Position numbers and translations under genes: made by a program
Assembly: GCF_023502345.1 (NCBI RefSeq)
Contig: NZ_JAMFLX010000008.1
Span: 62,001 to 126,000, forward strand
Source: Parendozoicomonas callyspongiae
Lineage (GTDB): Bacteria; Pseudomonadota; Gammaproteobacteria; Pseudomonadales; Endozoicomonadaceae
Reading direction: 5' to 3'
Length of the DNA stretch: 64,000 nucleotides
Part shown: positions 1 through 8,192 of the stretch, piece by piece
Layout: every line of letters starts with the position of its first letter
Numbering within the stretch: position 1 is the stretch's first letter
The notes under the pieces: generated by a model
Told to the model about the DNA's origin: nothing
What the model saw: the letters and a program-made list of their open reading frames with translations, nothing else
Database searches by the model: none

Positions 1-573
1 GTAACCACGGGTATGCAGACCTCGCTGGTGATGACCCTGGCGGTTATCTTCGTAACAGCGTTTGCCAACCTGTTTGTCTCCGTTATCCGTAACCATATTC
101 CAGGCAGCATACGGATCATCGTACAGATGACCATTATCGCTTCCCTGGTAATCCTGGTTGACCAGTTCCTGAAGGCTTATGCCTTTGATACCAGTAAGCA
201 GCTGTCGGTATTCGTTGGTCTGATTATCACCAACTGTATCGTAATGGGGCGTGCGGAAGCCTTCGCTATGAAGAATCCTCCCATGGCTTCTTTCATTGAC
301 GGTATCGGTAATGGTCTGGGCTATGGTCTGATCCTGCTGGTTGTAGCTTTCTTCCGTGAGCTGCTGGGTGCAGGCAAGCTGTTCGGTGTTGTGATTCTGC
401 CTACTGTGAACAACGGTGGCTGGTACAACCCTAACGGCTTGATGCTGCTGGCTCCAAGTGCATTCTTCCTGATCGGCCTGTTCATCTGGGCCTTGCGTAC
501 CTGGAAGTCTGACCAGGTGGAAACTGAAGAGCACAAGATGGCACCTCACACCATCGCGTCGGAGGCTCACTAA
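1..573 (+). CDS. nqrD: Na+-translocating NADH:quinone reductase subunit D (5' end outside window)
   Basis: NqrD is an integral membrane subunit of the sodium-pumping NADH:ubiquinone oxidoreductase. With NqrE it forms an inverted-topology pair in the inner membrane that helps carry electrons and Na+. The reading frame is open from the first base, and the residues before the ATG at 13 (VTTG) fit the conserved family N-terminal region, so the gene starts upstream of the window. Visible family hallmarks are [10 protein letters not shown], the long conserved stretch around [19 protein letters not shown], and [12 protein letters not shown]. About 190 residues with five or six hydrophobic helices are present. 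The stop is followed after one base by nqrE, whose SD (GGAGG, 561-565) lies inside nqrD, so the two are translationally linked. It belongs to the nqrABCDEF operon, whose first genes are not in view. Confidence 0.96.
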   Translation, partial: VTTGMQTSLVMTLAVIFVTAFANLFVSVIRNHIPGSIRIIVQMTIIASLVILVDQFLKAYAFDTSKQLSVFVGLIITNCIVMGRAEAFAMKNPPMASFIDGIGNGLGYGLILLVVAFFRELLGAGKLFGVVILPTVNNGGWYNPNGLMLLAPSAFFLIGLFIWALRTWKSDQVETEEHKMAPHTIASEAH

Positions 574-574
574 T

Positions 575-1174
575 ATGTTTGAACAGTATCTGAGCCTGTT
601 TGTGAAGGCTGTGTTTGTCGAGAATATGGCCCTGGCCTTCTTCCTCGGCATGTGTACCTTCCTGGCTGTATCCAAAAAAGTACAGACTGCGATTGGTCTG
701 GGTGTGGCGGTTATTTTCGTACTGCTGCTGACCGTGCCTCTGAACCAGCTGATCTATCAGCATGTTCTGAAAGAGGGCGCACTGGTTGAAGGCGTTGACC
801 TGACCTTCCTGGGTTACATCACCTACATCGGTGTTATCGCTGCGTCCGTACAGATTCTGGAAATGATTCTGGATAAATATGTACCGGCACTTTACAACGC
901 CCTCGGCGTGTTTCTGCCACTGATCACCGTAAACTGCGCCATTCTGGGTGCCTCCCTGTTTATGGTGGAGCGTGACTACAGCTTCGGCGAAGGTGTGGTT
1001 TATGGCATTGGTGCAGGTGTTGGCTGGATGCTGGCCATTGTGGCTCTGGCCGGTATTCGTGAAAAGCTCAAGTACAGCGATGTGCCCCCAGGGCTGCGTG
1101 GGCTGGGCATTACCTTTATCACCGTTGGACTGATGTCTCTTGGCTTCATGTCCTTCTCCGGTGTCCAGCTGTAA
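575..1174 (+). CDS. nqrE: Na+-translocating NADH:quinone reductase subunit E
   Basis: NqrE is the second of the paired membrane subunits of Na+-NQR. Its 199 residues match the usual family length and contain six hydrophobic segments. Recognisable blocks are the N-terminal [20 protein letters not shown], the [14 protein letters not shown] loop, and [15 protein letters not shown]. The Cys in the last block and the one in FLGMC correspond to the conserved cysteines of the NqrD/NqrE pair that ligate an intramembrane iron centre in the known structure. The start lies one base after nqrD and nqrF begins 13 bases after the stop, typical of one polycistronic message. Nothing looks altered or truncated. 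Confidence 0.97.
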   Translation: MFEQYLSLFVKAVFVENMALAFFLGMCTFLAVSKKVQTAIGLGVAVIFVLLLTVPLNQLIYQHVLKEGALVEGVDLTFLGYITYIGVIAASVQILEMILDKYVPALYNALGVFLPLITVNCAILGASLFMVERDYSFGEGVVYGIGAGVGWMLAIVALAGIREKLKYSDVPPGLRGLGITFITVGLMSLGFMSFSGVQL

Positions 1175-1187
1175 AGGAGCGTGAGTT

Positions 1188-2423
1188 ATGGGAAGTGAAC
1201 AGATCATAATGCTCGGGGTGGCCCTGTTTACGGTCATCGTCCTGGCATTGGTTATGGTGATCCTGGCGGCCCGCTCCAAGCTGGTCAGCAGTGGTGATGT
1301 CACCATTTCTATTAATGACGATCCTGAAAAGGCCATTACTGTCCCTGCGGGCAGTAAGCTGCTGCAGACCCTGTCTGAAAAAGGTGTTTTCCTGCCGTCT
1401 GCCTGTGGTGGTGGCGGTACCTGTGCCCAGTGTTCCTGTAAGGTTCTGGAAGGTGGTGGTACTGCACTGCCTACCGAAGAGCCTCACTTCACTCGTGGGG
1501 AACTGCGTGAAGGCTGGCGTCTGTCCTGCCAGGTTGCAGTGAAAGAAGACATGAAGATCGAGGTAGAAGAAGAGCTGTTCGGCGTTAAGAAGTGGGAATG
1601 CGAAGTTGTTTCCAATGAAAACGTTGCCACCTTTATCAAGGAACTGGTTCTGAAGCTGCCTGAAGGCGAAGACGTTAACTTCCGTGCCGGTGGTTATGTC
1701 CAGCTGGAAACACCTGTCCATACCGTACACTACAAGGACTTCCACATTGAAGATGAGTACCGTGGTGACTGGGACAAGTTCAACATGTGGAAATACACCT
1801 CTGTTGTGAATGAACAGGTTATCCGTGCTTACTCCATGGCGAACTACCCGGAAGAGAAGGGACTGCTGAAATTCAATATCCGGATCGCTTCACCGCCTCC
1901 CGGACAGGATGACGTGCCTCCTGGCCAGATGTCTTCCTACGTCTTCAGCCTGAAGGCAGGTGACAAGCTGACCGTATACGGACCATTCGGTGAGTTCTTC
2001 GCCAAGGAAACCGACAACGAGATGGTTTTCGTCGGTGGTGGTGCAGGTATGGCACCAATGCGTTCCCATATCTTCGATCAGCTGAAGCGCCTGAGTTCCA
2101 AGCGCAAGATCTCCTTCTGGTACGGTGCACGCTCCCTGCGTGAAGCCTTCTACGTGGAAGAGTTCGACAAGCTGGCAGAAGACAATCCTAACTTCACCTG
2201 GCATCTGGCTCTGTCCGATCCCCAGCCTGAAGATAACTGGGAAGGCAAGACTGGCTTTATCCATAACGTCCTTCTGGATAACTACCTGAAAGATCACGCT
2301 GCTCCTGAAGACTGTGAGTTCTACATGTGTGGACCGCCCATGATGAACGCCGCTGTTATCAAGATGCTGGAAGATCTGGGTGTAGAACCTGAGAATATCC
2401 TGCTGGATGACTTTGGTGGTTAA
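1188..2423 (+). CDS. nqrF: Na+-translocating NADH:quinone reductase subunit F (NADH dehydrogenase, 2Fe-2S, FAD)
   Basis: NqrF oxidises NADH and feeds electrons into Na+-NQR. The 411-residue product has the family layout. An N-terminal membrane anchor (about residues 5-25) is followed by a plant-type 2Fe-2S ferredoxin domain (about 35-130) with the cluster motif [13 protein letters not shown] near residues 70-82. A ferredoxin-NADP reductase-like FAD/NADH half follows, with the flavin motif RAYSMANYP, the nucleotide-binding [11 protein letters not shown] and the C-terminal MCGPPMMN. It starts at an ATG 13 bases after nqrE, with an AGGAG SD (1176-1180). It is the last structural gene of the operon and is followed by a strong terminator hairpin. 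In most nqr operons apbE and nqrM follow directly; here about 2.7 kb of unrelated DNA intervenes. Confidence 0.98.
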   Translation: MGSEQIIMLGVALFTVIVLALVMVILAARSKLVSSGDVTISINDDPEKAITVPAGSKLLQTLSEKGVFLPSACGGGGTCAQCSCKVLEGGGTALPTEEPHFTRGELREGWRLSCQVAVKEDMKIEVEEELFGVKKWECEVVSNENVATFIKELVLKLPEGEDVNFRAGGYVQLETPVHTVHYKDFHIEDEYRGDWDKFNMWKYTSVVNEQVIRAYSMANYPEEKGLLKFNIRIASPPPGQDDVPPGQMSSYVFSLKAGDKLTVYGPFGEFFAKETDNEMVFVGGGAGMAPMRSHIFDQLKRLSSKRKISFWYGARSLREAFYVEEFDKLAEDNPNFTWHLALSDPQPEDNWEGKTGFIHNVLLDNYLKDHAAPEDCEFYMCGPPMMNAAVIKMLEDLGVEPENILLDDFGG

Positions 2424-2445
2424 TACCTTGGTCTGAGTCCGGATT

Positions 2446-2475
2446 AAAAGGGTCGGCATTTGCTGGCCCTTTTTT
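2446..2475 (+). terminator. Rho-independent terminator after nqrF
   Basis: An 11-bp stem (2447-2457 with 2462-2472, including two G-U pairs) and a 4-base loop end in a T run. It lies 23 bases after the nqrF stop and should end the nqr transcript before the antisense insert. Confidence 0.85.
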
Positions 2476-2506
2476 GTGATGTGCGGCTGAACTTGTTCTC
2501 GATTGA

Positions 2507-2650
2507 TTATTCATATCGCAGCAGGATGCCTGGGAAGTGATACCTTTCCTGAAGAAATGGTGGCTTGAACATATTCTGGAAGATGATAAGAAATTCATCG
2601 AAATGTACCGGGATAAGACTACTACATCTGACGACTGGCGCGGCCGATAA
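2507..2650 (+). pseudogene. Remnant of a hemerythrin-like protein (C-terminal helix only)
   Basis: A 47-codon open stretch ends at TAA 2648-2650 and begins just after an in-frame TGA (2504-2506); it has no start codon in a sensible place. It reads ...VIPFLKKWWLEHILEDDKKFI..., which resembles the last helix of bacteriohemerythrin domains, where a Trp/His-x3/4-Asp pattern (here H..LEDDKK) supplies the final iron ligands of the O2-binding di-iron site. The first three helices and their His/Glu ligands are missing. It is best read as the tail of a lost gene that once lay between nqrF and apbE. The family call is from memory of the motif; a chance match is possible because the stretch is short. 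Confidence 0.5.
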
Positions 2651-2669
2651 GTCATCATTACTAGGCTTG

Positions 2670-2710
2670 AATTCCGGATTAATTGTAGAGAGAGCAACTA
2701 AGCCGGAATT
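2670..2710. repeat. Long imperfect hairpin downstream of the 728 aa gene
   Basis: Bases 2670-2685 pair with 2695-2710 (14 of 16 pairs) around a purine-rich 9-base loop. The outer arm is a perfect AATTCCGG/CCGGAATT. It lies 17 bases past the stop of the minus-strand 728 aa gene, where a terminator is expected, but no U tract follows on either strand. It could be a terminator, an mRNA 3' stabiliser or an insertion scar. Confidence 0.5.
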
Positions 2711-2727
2711 GCCATTCCTACCACATC

Positions 2728-4914
2728 TTATTCTGTATTAACCTGACCCAGACCCATAGCCTCATCTTTCAGCCCAAGTTGTTCCAGTATTTCATGAAGC
2801 ATCCCACCATTACCAGCCTCATGCTCATGCGTTAGAATTTGCTCTTCATCCATGGATTCTTCTGTTGGCTCTGGCTCAGTACCATCATAATCAGGGTGTG
2901 TTTTAACCTCATCAATCTGAGAAGAATACCTCTTCAGTTGAAAGTTTGCTGGAGTAGTATAAAGAGCTGCTTCTGATAGAATACGTTTACCCATACCTGA
3001 AGGCTTTGGAGATGATCTTTGAATACGTGAAAAATTATTTCCATAGTACCCCACAACCTGATTTTGGTATTTACCTTTTATCCCGGCAGAAGTACAACGC
3101 TCTCGTAAGGATTCTTTGGCGTCAGATATATTTGGCTGGGTCTTATGGAACTCAAGAAGTACTGAGAACAAGTTATCATGCTCTGCGCGGAACTCTTTCA
3201 GCAGTTTTGTCCTTGTACCCTTTTCCAGCTCTGACGAGATACTCTTCCTTCGTTTTTTTTTCAAAATAGACAGACTTTCTGGAGCGCCCCTTGGAAAATT
3301 TGAGGTTGTCAGAGGCTTAACTTCTTCTAAGTCATGGGCATTTACCGTCATAGCTCCCTCGGATAATGTTCGAGAATGAGCTGAGCTTGGCAATATGGTA
3401 ACTTGGTCAGTCAGTTCTTGAATTTTGTTTTCTGCGAGATTAGTTATAGCCCAACCAAAACCAGGTATAAGTTCAACAGTGAGAGGGGTGTGATTATCAT
3501 AATAACTATCAAGAAATTTCACAGTTCCCGTGCCAATTCTTTGCATATGAAGAGGGAGCGGCTCCGATCCCCCAAGGCGGGGTAACTGTAAACCTGTTAC
3601 TCCGATTTGTTCAAAACCTGCAAAATCTTCATAGCTTTCAGAGTCCTCTCCTGCAGATTCCAGTGCTAGAATTTCTTCGTACTCTAATGGTCTGGCAAAT
3701 AATAATTCTGCCTGGGTCTTGTCTTGCAACCAGCGATAAAATACGTTCGTTTCCATAGTTGACAAAGCTTTGTCAAACTCTGGCTTATACAATTTTTCAA
3801 AATCAGTTGCGGAATATGAGTAATCATCATCAAGAACTTTACCAGCGGAAACTCCTGATCCATTAATCTTAACCTCTATGGAGGTATATAAAATCTCGGC
3901 TGGTTTTATGACTTGTTCACGGCTTACCGCAAACCTGAGGCGTAAACTGGCTTCAGCGGGAATGGGATTATCAGAGGAACGGTGTTTACTCTTCTGTTTA
4001 ATTTGATAGAAGTTTCTTGTTGATACGACTTCAATCAATTCTCTCTCTCCTTCAAGGCACCGTACCTCCATCGTTCCTTGACGGATCATCCCATTTTCAG
4101 GCAGGGCTAGACGTAGGCCATATTCAGGTAAGAGATCCTCATTGCATGTAGCAATTGCTCGTTCCATATTTCTGGTATTGAGTAATGTACGAATAAGTCT
4201 GCGTTCATTTTTATGTAGTCCTACATCCTGCAGCACTAGCATGGATCTTTGGGCTATAGCCAGCCGTTCTTTATTTTCTAACGTACTCTCGACAGAACTA
4301 CCAAAGGAACTGCTACCGTTACGACTTACACGGGATTGATACACATGCCGATAATCCTGGCTGGAAAACACAGTGGCCAATGGTAGCTGGTTACCTATCT
4401 GTGCTTTGATTCGAAAATCAAGATCGTGTGCGTTTCGACATAGGTCGTAGTCGTCTATGAGAACCCATCCGGCCAGCTTCTTCTGGTCATTTGATACTAT
4501 AGAGTCCCAAAGGCTTTCATCCCTGCAAGCAACTTCGCGTGGCTCTAGGTTAAAGACGACGTTTCCTATAGATGTGCCAGAAAATCTACAGCGCTCACAA
4601 TCAAGTTGCTTATCATTTACGCTTACAGAAGCGGAGAAGGGTATGACTTTCTCCTCTTCTTCCAAAGTAATGAATGAAGGGAGATCTGGAAGCTGAGGGT
4701 AATTGAATACTGCCGGTTCATGGATATCATCTCTATCAATTTGATAAGCAAACTTTTTTAATAAAGGCTCTTCCCCTAACAGGGTGGGCAGTTTAACCTG
4801 GTTGAAGAGGGGCTTTGTTATTGCATCTGCGACCCGATGGTTGCCAGCAGTTATTTCGATTGCCAGGGAAAAGACCTTGAACTGGTATTTCGTCTTTTTT
4901 TGCCTCATATCCAC
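2728..4914 (-). CDS. Unknown 728 aa protein, antisense insert between nqrF and apbE
   Basis: No family recognised. The product is a large soluble protein with no signal peptide and no membrane helix. The N-terminal part is basic (RQKKTKYQFKVF). Around residues 105-130 there is a Cys-containing patch (ERCRFSG...REVACRDES), and the middle is mixed alpha/beta in character. A short Lys/Arg block (KKKRRKS) lies near residue 570, and the C-terminal 70 residues are strongly acidic (GTEPEPTEESMDEEQ) and end in amphipathic Leu-rich sequence. The start is the GTG at 4914, preceded by GGAG (4923-4926) at 8-base spacing; an ATG at 4908 is the alternative. The gene is visibly more A/T-rich than the neighbouring nqr genes, which suggests transfer. 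The preceding 62-codon frame is in the same phase, separated by one TGA and one sense codon. A host-interaction role is only a guess. Confidence 0.8.
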   Translation of the reverse strand: MDMRQKKTKYQFKVFSLAIEITAGNHRVADAITKPLFNQVKLPTLLGEEPLLKKFAYQIDRDDIHEPAVFNYPQLPDLPSFITLEEEEKVIPFSASVSVNDKQLDCERCRFSGTSIGNVVFNLEPREVACRDESLWDSIVSNDQKKLAGWVLIDDYDLCRNAHDLDFRIKAQIGNQLPLATVFSSQDYRHVYQSRVSRNGSSSFGSSVESTLENKERLAIAQRSMLVLQDVGLHKNERRLIRTLLNTRNMERAIATCNEDLLPEYGLRLALPENGMIRQGTMEVRCLEGERELIEVVSTRNFYQIKQKSKHRSSDNPIPAEASLRLRFAVSREQVIKPAEILYTSIEVKINGSGVSAGKVLDDDYSYSATDFEKLYKPEFDKALSTMETNVFYRWLQDKTQAELLFARPLEYEEILALESAGEDSESYEDFAGFEQIGVTGLQLPRLGGSEPLPLHMQRIGTGTVKFLDSYYDNHTPLTVELIPGFGWAITNLAENKIQELTDQVTILPSSAHSRTLSEGAMTVNAHDLEEVKPLTTSNFPRGAPESLSILKKKRRKSISSELEKGTRTKLLKEFRAEHDNLFSVLLEFHKTQPNISDAKESLRERCTSAGIKGKYQNQVVGYYGNNFSRIQRSSPKPSGMGKRILSEAALYTTPANFQLKRYSSQIDEVKTHPDYDGTEPEPTEESMDEEQILTHEHEAGNGGMLHEILEQLGLKDEAMGLGQVNTE

Positions 4915-4917
4915 CTG

Positions 4918-5106
4918 TCAGTCTCCATCCTCCAGCCAGTGCAGAGGCCGCAAACTCTTCTGGTCAGAGCTTTCTGCCAGTCCCTCGCTGGCAAACTGAT
5001 CGAGATAAATGATCAGTTCAAAGGAGGTATTTACGGATAAGCTGACCTGATCTCCTTTCCATATGACTGGTTCAGTCGGTAAAATACCAAGGATTTTCCC
5101 GCTCAT
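4918..5106 (-). CDS. Unknown 62 aa protein, in phase with the 728 aa gene
   Basis: A short frame (MSGKILGILPTEPVIW...HWLEDGD) whose TGA (4918-4920) lies one codon before the GTG start of the 728 aa gene and in the same phase. The composition looks protein-like, with beta-type hydrophobic alternation (VSLSVNTSFELIIYL). Two readings are possible. It may be a small leader gene translationally coupled to the large gene, which the GGAG in its tail supports. Or it may be the true N-terminus of a protein of about 790 residues interrupted by a nonsense codon. No clear SD precedes its ATG, and the start is only 20 bases from the divergent apbE start, so the two 5' regions must share or overlap control sequences. 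Confidence 0.42.
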   Translation of the reverse strand: MSGKILGILPTEPVIWKGDQVSLSVNTSFELIIYLDQFASEGLAESSDQKSLRPLHWLEDGD

Positions 5107-5125
5107 CAGTCATGGGTAGTTAGTT

Positions 5126-6223
5126 TTGTCAAAACGTAGTCTTTTCGCAGTTGCCGCCGTCCTCTGCGTGGTAGCTGTTGTTCGCTTCTCCGGAGTTCTC
5201 AAATCTCCTTATATAGCTGAAGCTGGTGGCCCGACCATGGGAACCAGCTGGTCGGCAAAGTATGTCGCTGTCGATACACCTGAACCTGAAGTTCAGGATG
5301 CCATAGCCGAAGCGCTTGAGGCAGTTAATGTCCGCATGTCCACCTATAGGAAAGATTCAGAGCTGATGGAGTTGAACCGTGCTCCTGTTGGCCAGCCTTA
5401 TAGCGTCAGTGAACAGCTGTTCCGTCTGGTTGAGCAAGGACAGACCATCTCAGAGCTATCAGATGGTGCTTACGACATCACAGTTGGTGCCCTGGTGAAC
5501 CTCTGGGGTTTTGGCAGAGGTAAGGGGGCCACGGAAAATCTGCCGGAAAATCTGGATGCAGCTTCTGAGCAGGCATTTAGCAAGTGGCTGGAAAAAGGCA
5601 GGGTTTCCCAGATTCCAACAGCAACCGATATTGATCAGGCTAAACAGAAAGTTGGTTATAGATCGCTGATTCTTGATCGTAAAAACCGTACAATCACTAA
5701 GGAAAAACCGGTTTTTATTGATTTGTCTTCCATCGCCAAGGGGTACGGTGTTGATGAAGCGGCCCTTGCCATTGAAGCGCTGGGAATTGATAGCTATATG
5801 CTCGAGGTCGGCGGAGAGATTCGTCTGCGTGGTGTTAAGCCTGACGGCGAGTCCTGGAAGATTGCAGTCCGTGAGCCGGTTCTGGAAAGCAAGGTTAATA
5901 CCATCGTTTCCATGGACAATAAGGGTATTGCGACCTCTGGTGATTATCTCCAGTACATTGAAGTTGATGGTGTTCACTATTCCCATCTGATTGATGCGCG
6001 CACAGGTTATCCGGAGAAGCATCGATTGGCGTCTGTGGCCGTTATTAATGACGATACCGGGCTGGCTGATGCCTGGGCTACAGCCTTTATGATTCTTGGT
6101 GAGAAAGCAGGTCCCAGGGTGGCTGATAAAGCCGGGGTAGATGCCCTGTTTATCTATCATACAGATAAGGGCTTCCAATCTATGGGAACCGGTAAGTTTA
6201 GTTCGTATATTGTTGGGAAATAA
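5126..6223 (+). CDS. apbE: FAD:protein FMN transferase (ApbE), NQR maturation
   Basis: ApbE transfers FMN from FAD onto Thr residues of NqrB and NqrC, an essential step in building Na+-NQR on the periplasmic side. The 365-residue protein has an N-terminal hydrophobic export segment (residues 5-24) without a clear lipobox. It then shows the family blocks MGTSW (about 38), DLSSIAKGYGVD (about 200), LEVGGEIRLRG, YSHLIDARTGYP (about 285) and the metal/FAD-binding LADAWATAFMILG (about 315). The likely start is TTG 5126, because an in-frame TAG lies just upstream (5117-5119) and no ATG is available near the export segment. The gene normally follows nqrF; here it is cut off from the nqr promoter by a terminator and antisense genes, so it must have its own promoter. 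Confidence 0.93.
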   Translation: MSKRSLFAVAAVLCVVAVVRFSGVLKSPYIAEAGGPTMGTSWSAKYVAVDTPEPEVQDAIAEALEAVNVRMSTYRKDSELMELNRAPVGQPYSVSEQLFRLVEQGQTISELSDGAYDITVGALVNLWGFGRGKGATENLPENLDAASEQAFSKWLEKGRVSQIPTATDIDQAKQKVGYRSLILDRKNRTITKEKPVFIDLSSIAKGYGVDEAALAIEALGIDSYMLEVGGEIRLRGVKPDGESWKIAVREPVLESKVNTIVSMDNKGIATSGDYLQYIEVDGVHYSHLIDARTGYPEKHRLASVAVINDDTGLADAWATAFMILGEKAGPRVADKAGVDALFIYHTDKGFQSMGTGKFSSYIVGK

Positions 6224-6331
6224 CAGTACTACGGTCCCTGAATGTTGTTTCTATCTATAAGCCTGTAGCAAATCAAGTACAGTCCCAGGGGCGGAAACAT
6301 TTCGGTGTTGCATGTTACACAGGATTTGGTG

Positions 6332-6562
6332 ATGACTGTCACATTATTAACGTTTGGTATACTTCTGTTGATTATCGCCGGCATGGCTGTTGGAGTGATT
6401 TTTTCCAACAAGCCCATAGCTGGTTCCTGTGGAGGCCTGGGTAACCTGGGGCTGAAAGAGAGCTGCCCTATCTGTGGTGGTGACAGCGATGATCAAAAAC
6501 CTCCGGCAAATATCGAAGGTCTGTTCTACGACGCTGCTAAGGATGAGGCGGCAGAGAACTAG
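6332..6562 (+). CDS. nqrM: NqrM, Na+-NQR maturation protein (DUF539)
   Basis: NqrM is a small membrane protein needed to assemble the intramembrane iron centre between NqrD and NqrE. The 76-residue product has one N-terminal membrane helix (TLLTFGILLLIIAGMAVGVIF). The conserved Cys cluster GSCGG...SCPICGG follows; its cysteines are thought to deliver iron. A GTG at 6305 would add nine residues. The ATG at 6332 is preferred because AGGA (6321-6324) sits seven bases before it and known NqrM proteins begin directly with the helix. It lies about 110 bases after apbE, and a strong terminator follows, closing the nqr/apbE/nqrM region. Confidence 0.93.
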   Translation: MTVTLLTFGILLLIIAGMAVGVIFSNKPIAGSCGGLGNLGLKESCPICGGDSDDQKPPANIEGLFYDAAKDEAAEN

Positions 6563-6579
6563 TAAATCAGTTAATCGGG

Positions 6580-6606
6580 CAGGCCCAAAAAGGGCCTGTT
6601 TTTTTA
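6580..6606 (+). terminator. Rho-independent terminator after nqrM
   Basis: A 7-bp G/C-rich stem (6580-6586 with 6592-6598), a 5-base A loop and a run of seven T form a canonical intrinsic terminator. Confidence 0.9.
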
Positions 6607-6662
6607 TAGCAATAATAATTTTTCATATTTTTAATTTGAACGTGGCATGACAGGGAGTGCCA

Positions 6663-8057
6663 ATGGCGGTAACAAATTACGATCTGATTATCCTGGGATC
6701 AGGGCCTGCGGGCGAAGGGGCGGCAATGAGCGCCGTCAAACTGGGAAAGCGGGTAGCAGTAGTTGAAGAGAAGAGCGTAGTTGGAGGTAACTGTACCCAC
6801 TTGGGCACGATTCCTTCCAAGGCCCTGCGTCACTCGGTCAAGGAAATTCACACCTTTAACAACAATCCGATGTTTCGGGAGATCGGTGAACCACGCTGGT
6901 TCAGCTTTCCCAACGTGCTGAAAAGAGCATACGATGTCATCGGGCAGCAGGTAGCATCCCGGGCACATTACTATTCCCGTAATCGGATTGCGCTCTATGT
7001 TGGACGGGGCAGCTTTGTTGATGAAAACACCATTGAGGTGGTGGAGAAGAATGGCAATGTTGAGCGTATTGCCGCCCGCAATATCATGATTGCAACTGGT
7101 TCCCGCCCTTATCGTCCTGCCGATGTTGATTTCTTGCATCCCCGTATTTACGACAGTGATACGATTCTGCGTCTCAACCATACCCCTCGCCGGATCATTA
7201 TCTATGGAGCCGGTGTTATCGGTTCCGAGTATGCCTCGATCTTTTCCAGTCTTGGTGTACTTGTTGATCTGGTGGATACCCGTGACCGACTGCTCTCCTT
7301 CCTTGATAAGGAGATCTCCGATGCTCTCAGTTTCCATATGCGCAATCAGAACGTGATTATTCGTCATAACGAGGAATATCAGAAGATTGAAGGGCATGAT
7401 GACGGTGTCACCATGCACCTCAAGTCTGGCAAGGTACTGAAGGGCAGCGCGCTGTTGTGGGCCAATGGCCGTACCGGTAACACCTCTGGCCTGGGACTTG
7501 AAAACCTTGGCCTGGCTGCCAACAGCCGTGGCCAGCTGGAGGTCAATGAGTTTTACCAGACCGCAGTTGACAATATCTATGCTGCGGGTGATGTGATTGG
7601 GTGGCCGAGCCTGGCCAGTGCATCGTATGATCAGGGACGTTTTGCTGCAGCCAATATCAGTGGTGAGAAGACTGCACGCAGTCTCAGCTCTGTACCTGCC
7701 GGTATTTACACCATCCCGGAAATCAGCTCTCTCGGGAAAACAGAGGAGGAGCTTACCGCTGCCGCAATTCCTTACGAAGTTGGCAAGGCCTTCTTCTCTC
7801 GTTTGGCCCGTGCCCAGATTACCGGGGAAACTGCAGGGATGCTGAAGATCCTGTTCCACCGGGAAACCCTTGAAATTCTTGGTATCCATTGCTTTGGTGA
7901 CCAGTCTTCGGAAATCATCCATATCGGACAGTCCGTTATGGAGCGGGAAGGTGAGAGAAATTCCCTGCACTACTTCCTGAATACTACGTTCAATTACCCG
8001 ACCATGGCGGAGGCTTATCGTGTTGCTGCGCTGGATGGTTTTAACCGTCTCGCCTAA
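6663..8057 (+). CDS. sthA: Soluble pyridine nucleotide transhydrogenase
   Basis: SthA reoxidises NADPH with NAD+ in the cytoplasm and so balances the two cofactor pools. The protein of 464 residues has the disulfide-reductase fold: FAD-binding [11 protein letters not shown] near the N-terminus, then [13 protein letters not shown]. In that motif the first redox Cys of the usual CxxxxC pair is replaced (N-C-T-H-L-G-T), as is normal for Sth and unlike glutathione or lipoamide reductases. The second nucleotide site is [13 protein letters not shown] (about residue 180), followed by the FAD motif [16 protein letters not shown] and a C-terminal dimerisation domain. ATG 6663 is chosen because AGGGAG (6652-6657) lies five bases upstream; a GTG at 6657 overlaps that SD and cannot use it. 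The gene stands alone between two terminators. Confidence 0.96.
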   Translation: MAVTNYDLIILGSGPAGEGAAMSAVKLGKRVAVVEEKSVVGGNCTHLGTIPSKALRHSVKEIHTFNNNPMFREIGEPRWFSFPNVLKRAYDVIGQQVASRAHYYSRNRIALYVGRGSFVDENTIEVVEKNGNVERIAARNIMIATGSRPYRPADVDFLHPRIYDSDTILRLNHTPRRIIIYGAGVIGSEYASIFSSLGVLVDLVDTRDRLLSFLDKEISDALSFHMRNQNVIIRHNEEYQKIEGHDDGVTMHLKSGKVLKGSALLWANGRTGNTSGLGLENLGLAANSRGQLEVNEFYQTAVDNIYAAGDVIGWPSLASASYDQGRFAAANISGEKTARSLSSVPAGIYTIPEISSLGKTEEELTAAAIPYEVGKAFFSRLARAQITGETAGMLKILFHRETLEILGIHCFGDQSSEIIHIGQSVMEREGERNSLHYFLNTTFNYPTMAEAYRVAALDGFNRLA

Positions 8058-8080
8058 AGTTTTCCTGTCTTAAACATACC

Positions 8081-8117
8081 AAGCGGTTGTCTCTTATCTG
8101 GAGCAGCCGCTTTTTTA
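8081..8117 (+). terminator. Rho-independent terminator after sthA
   Basis: AAGCGG pairs with CCGCTT at the base of a longer imperfect stem (8081-8113) and is followed by six T, 23 bases after the sthA stop. Confidence 0.85.
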
Positions 8118-8192
8118 TACCTGCTTCCACTAAATAAATATGCTGTAACAGTCTAACATGACAGGAAATTCTTCTAATGGGGTTCTTGTGTA

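Noticed and set aside
482-1336. A 284-codon antisense frame across nqrD/nqrE/nqrF
   Set aside because: It crosses three real, overlapping operon genes on the other strand, with no SD and no recognisable domain.
4918-4920. TGA as a selenocysteine codon joining the 62 aa and 728 aa frames
   Set aside because: There is no SECIS-like hairpin directly after the TGA, and a normal GTG start with an SD follows at once.
6777-6830. Missing first redox Cys in the sthA FAD domain taken as a defect
   Set aside because: Soluble transhydrogenases normally lack the CxxxxC disulfide of the related reductases, so this is the family's usual state.
6699-7970. A 423-codon open frame antisense to sthA
   Set aside because: The plus strand encodes an unmistakable full-length transhydrogenase. 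The antisense product has no family features and arises from codon bias of the real gene.
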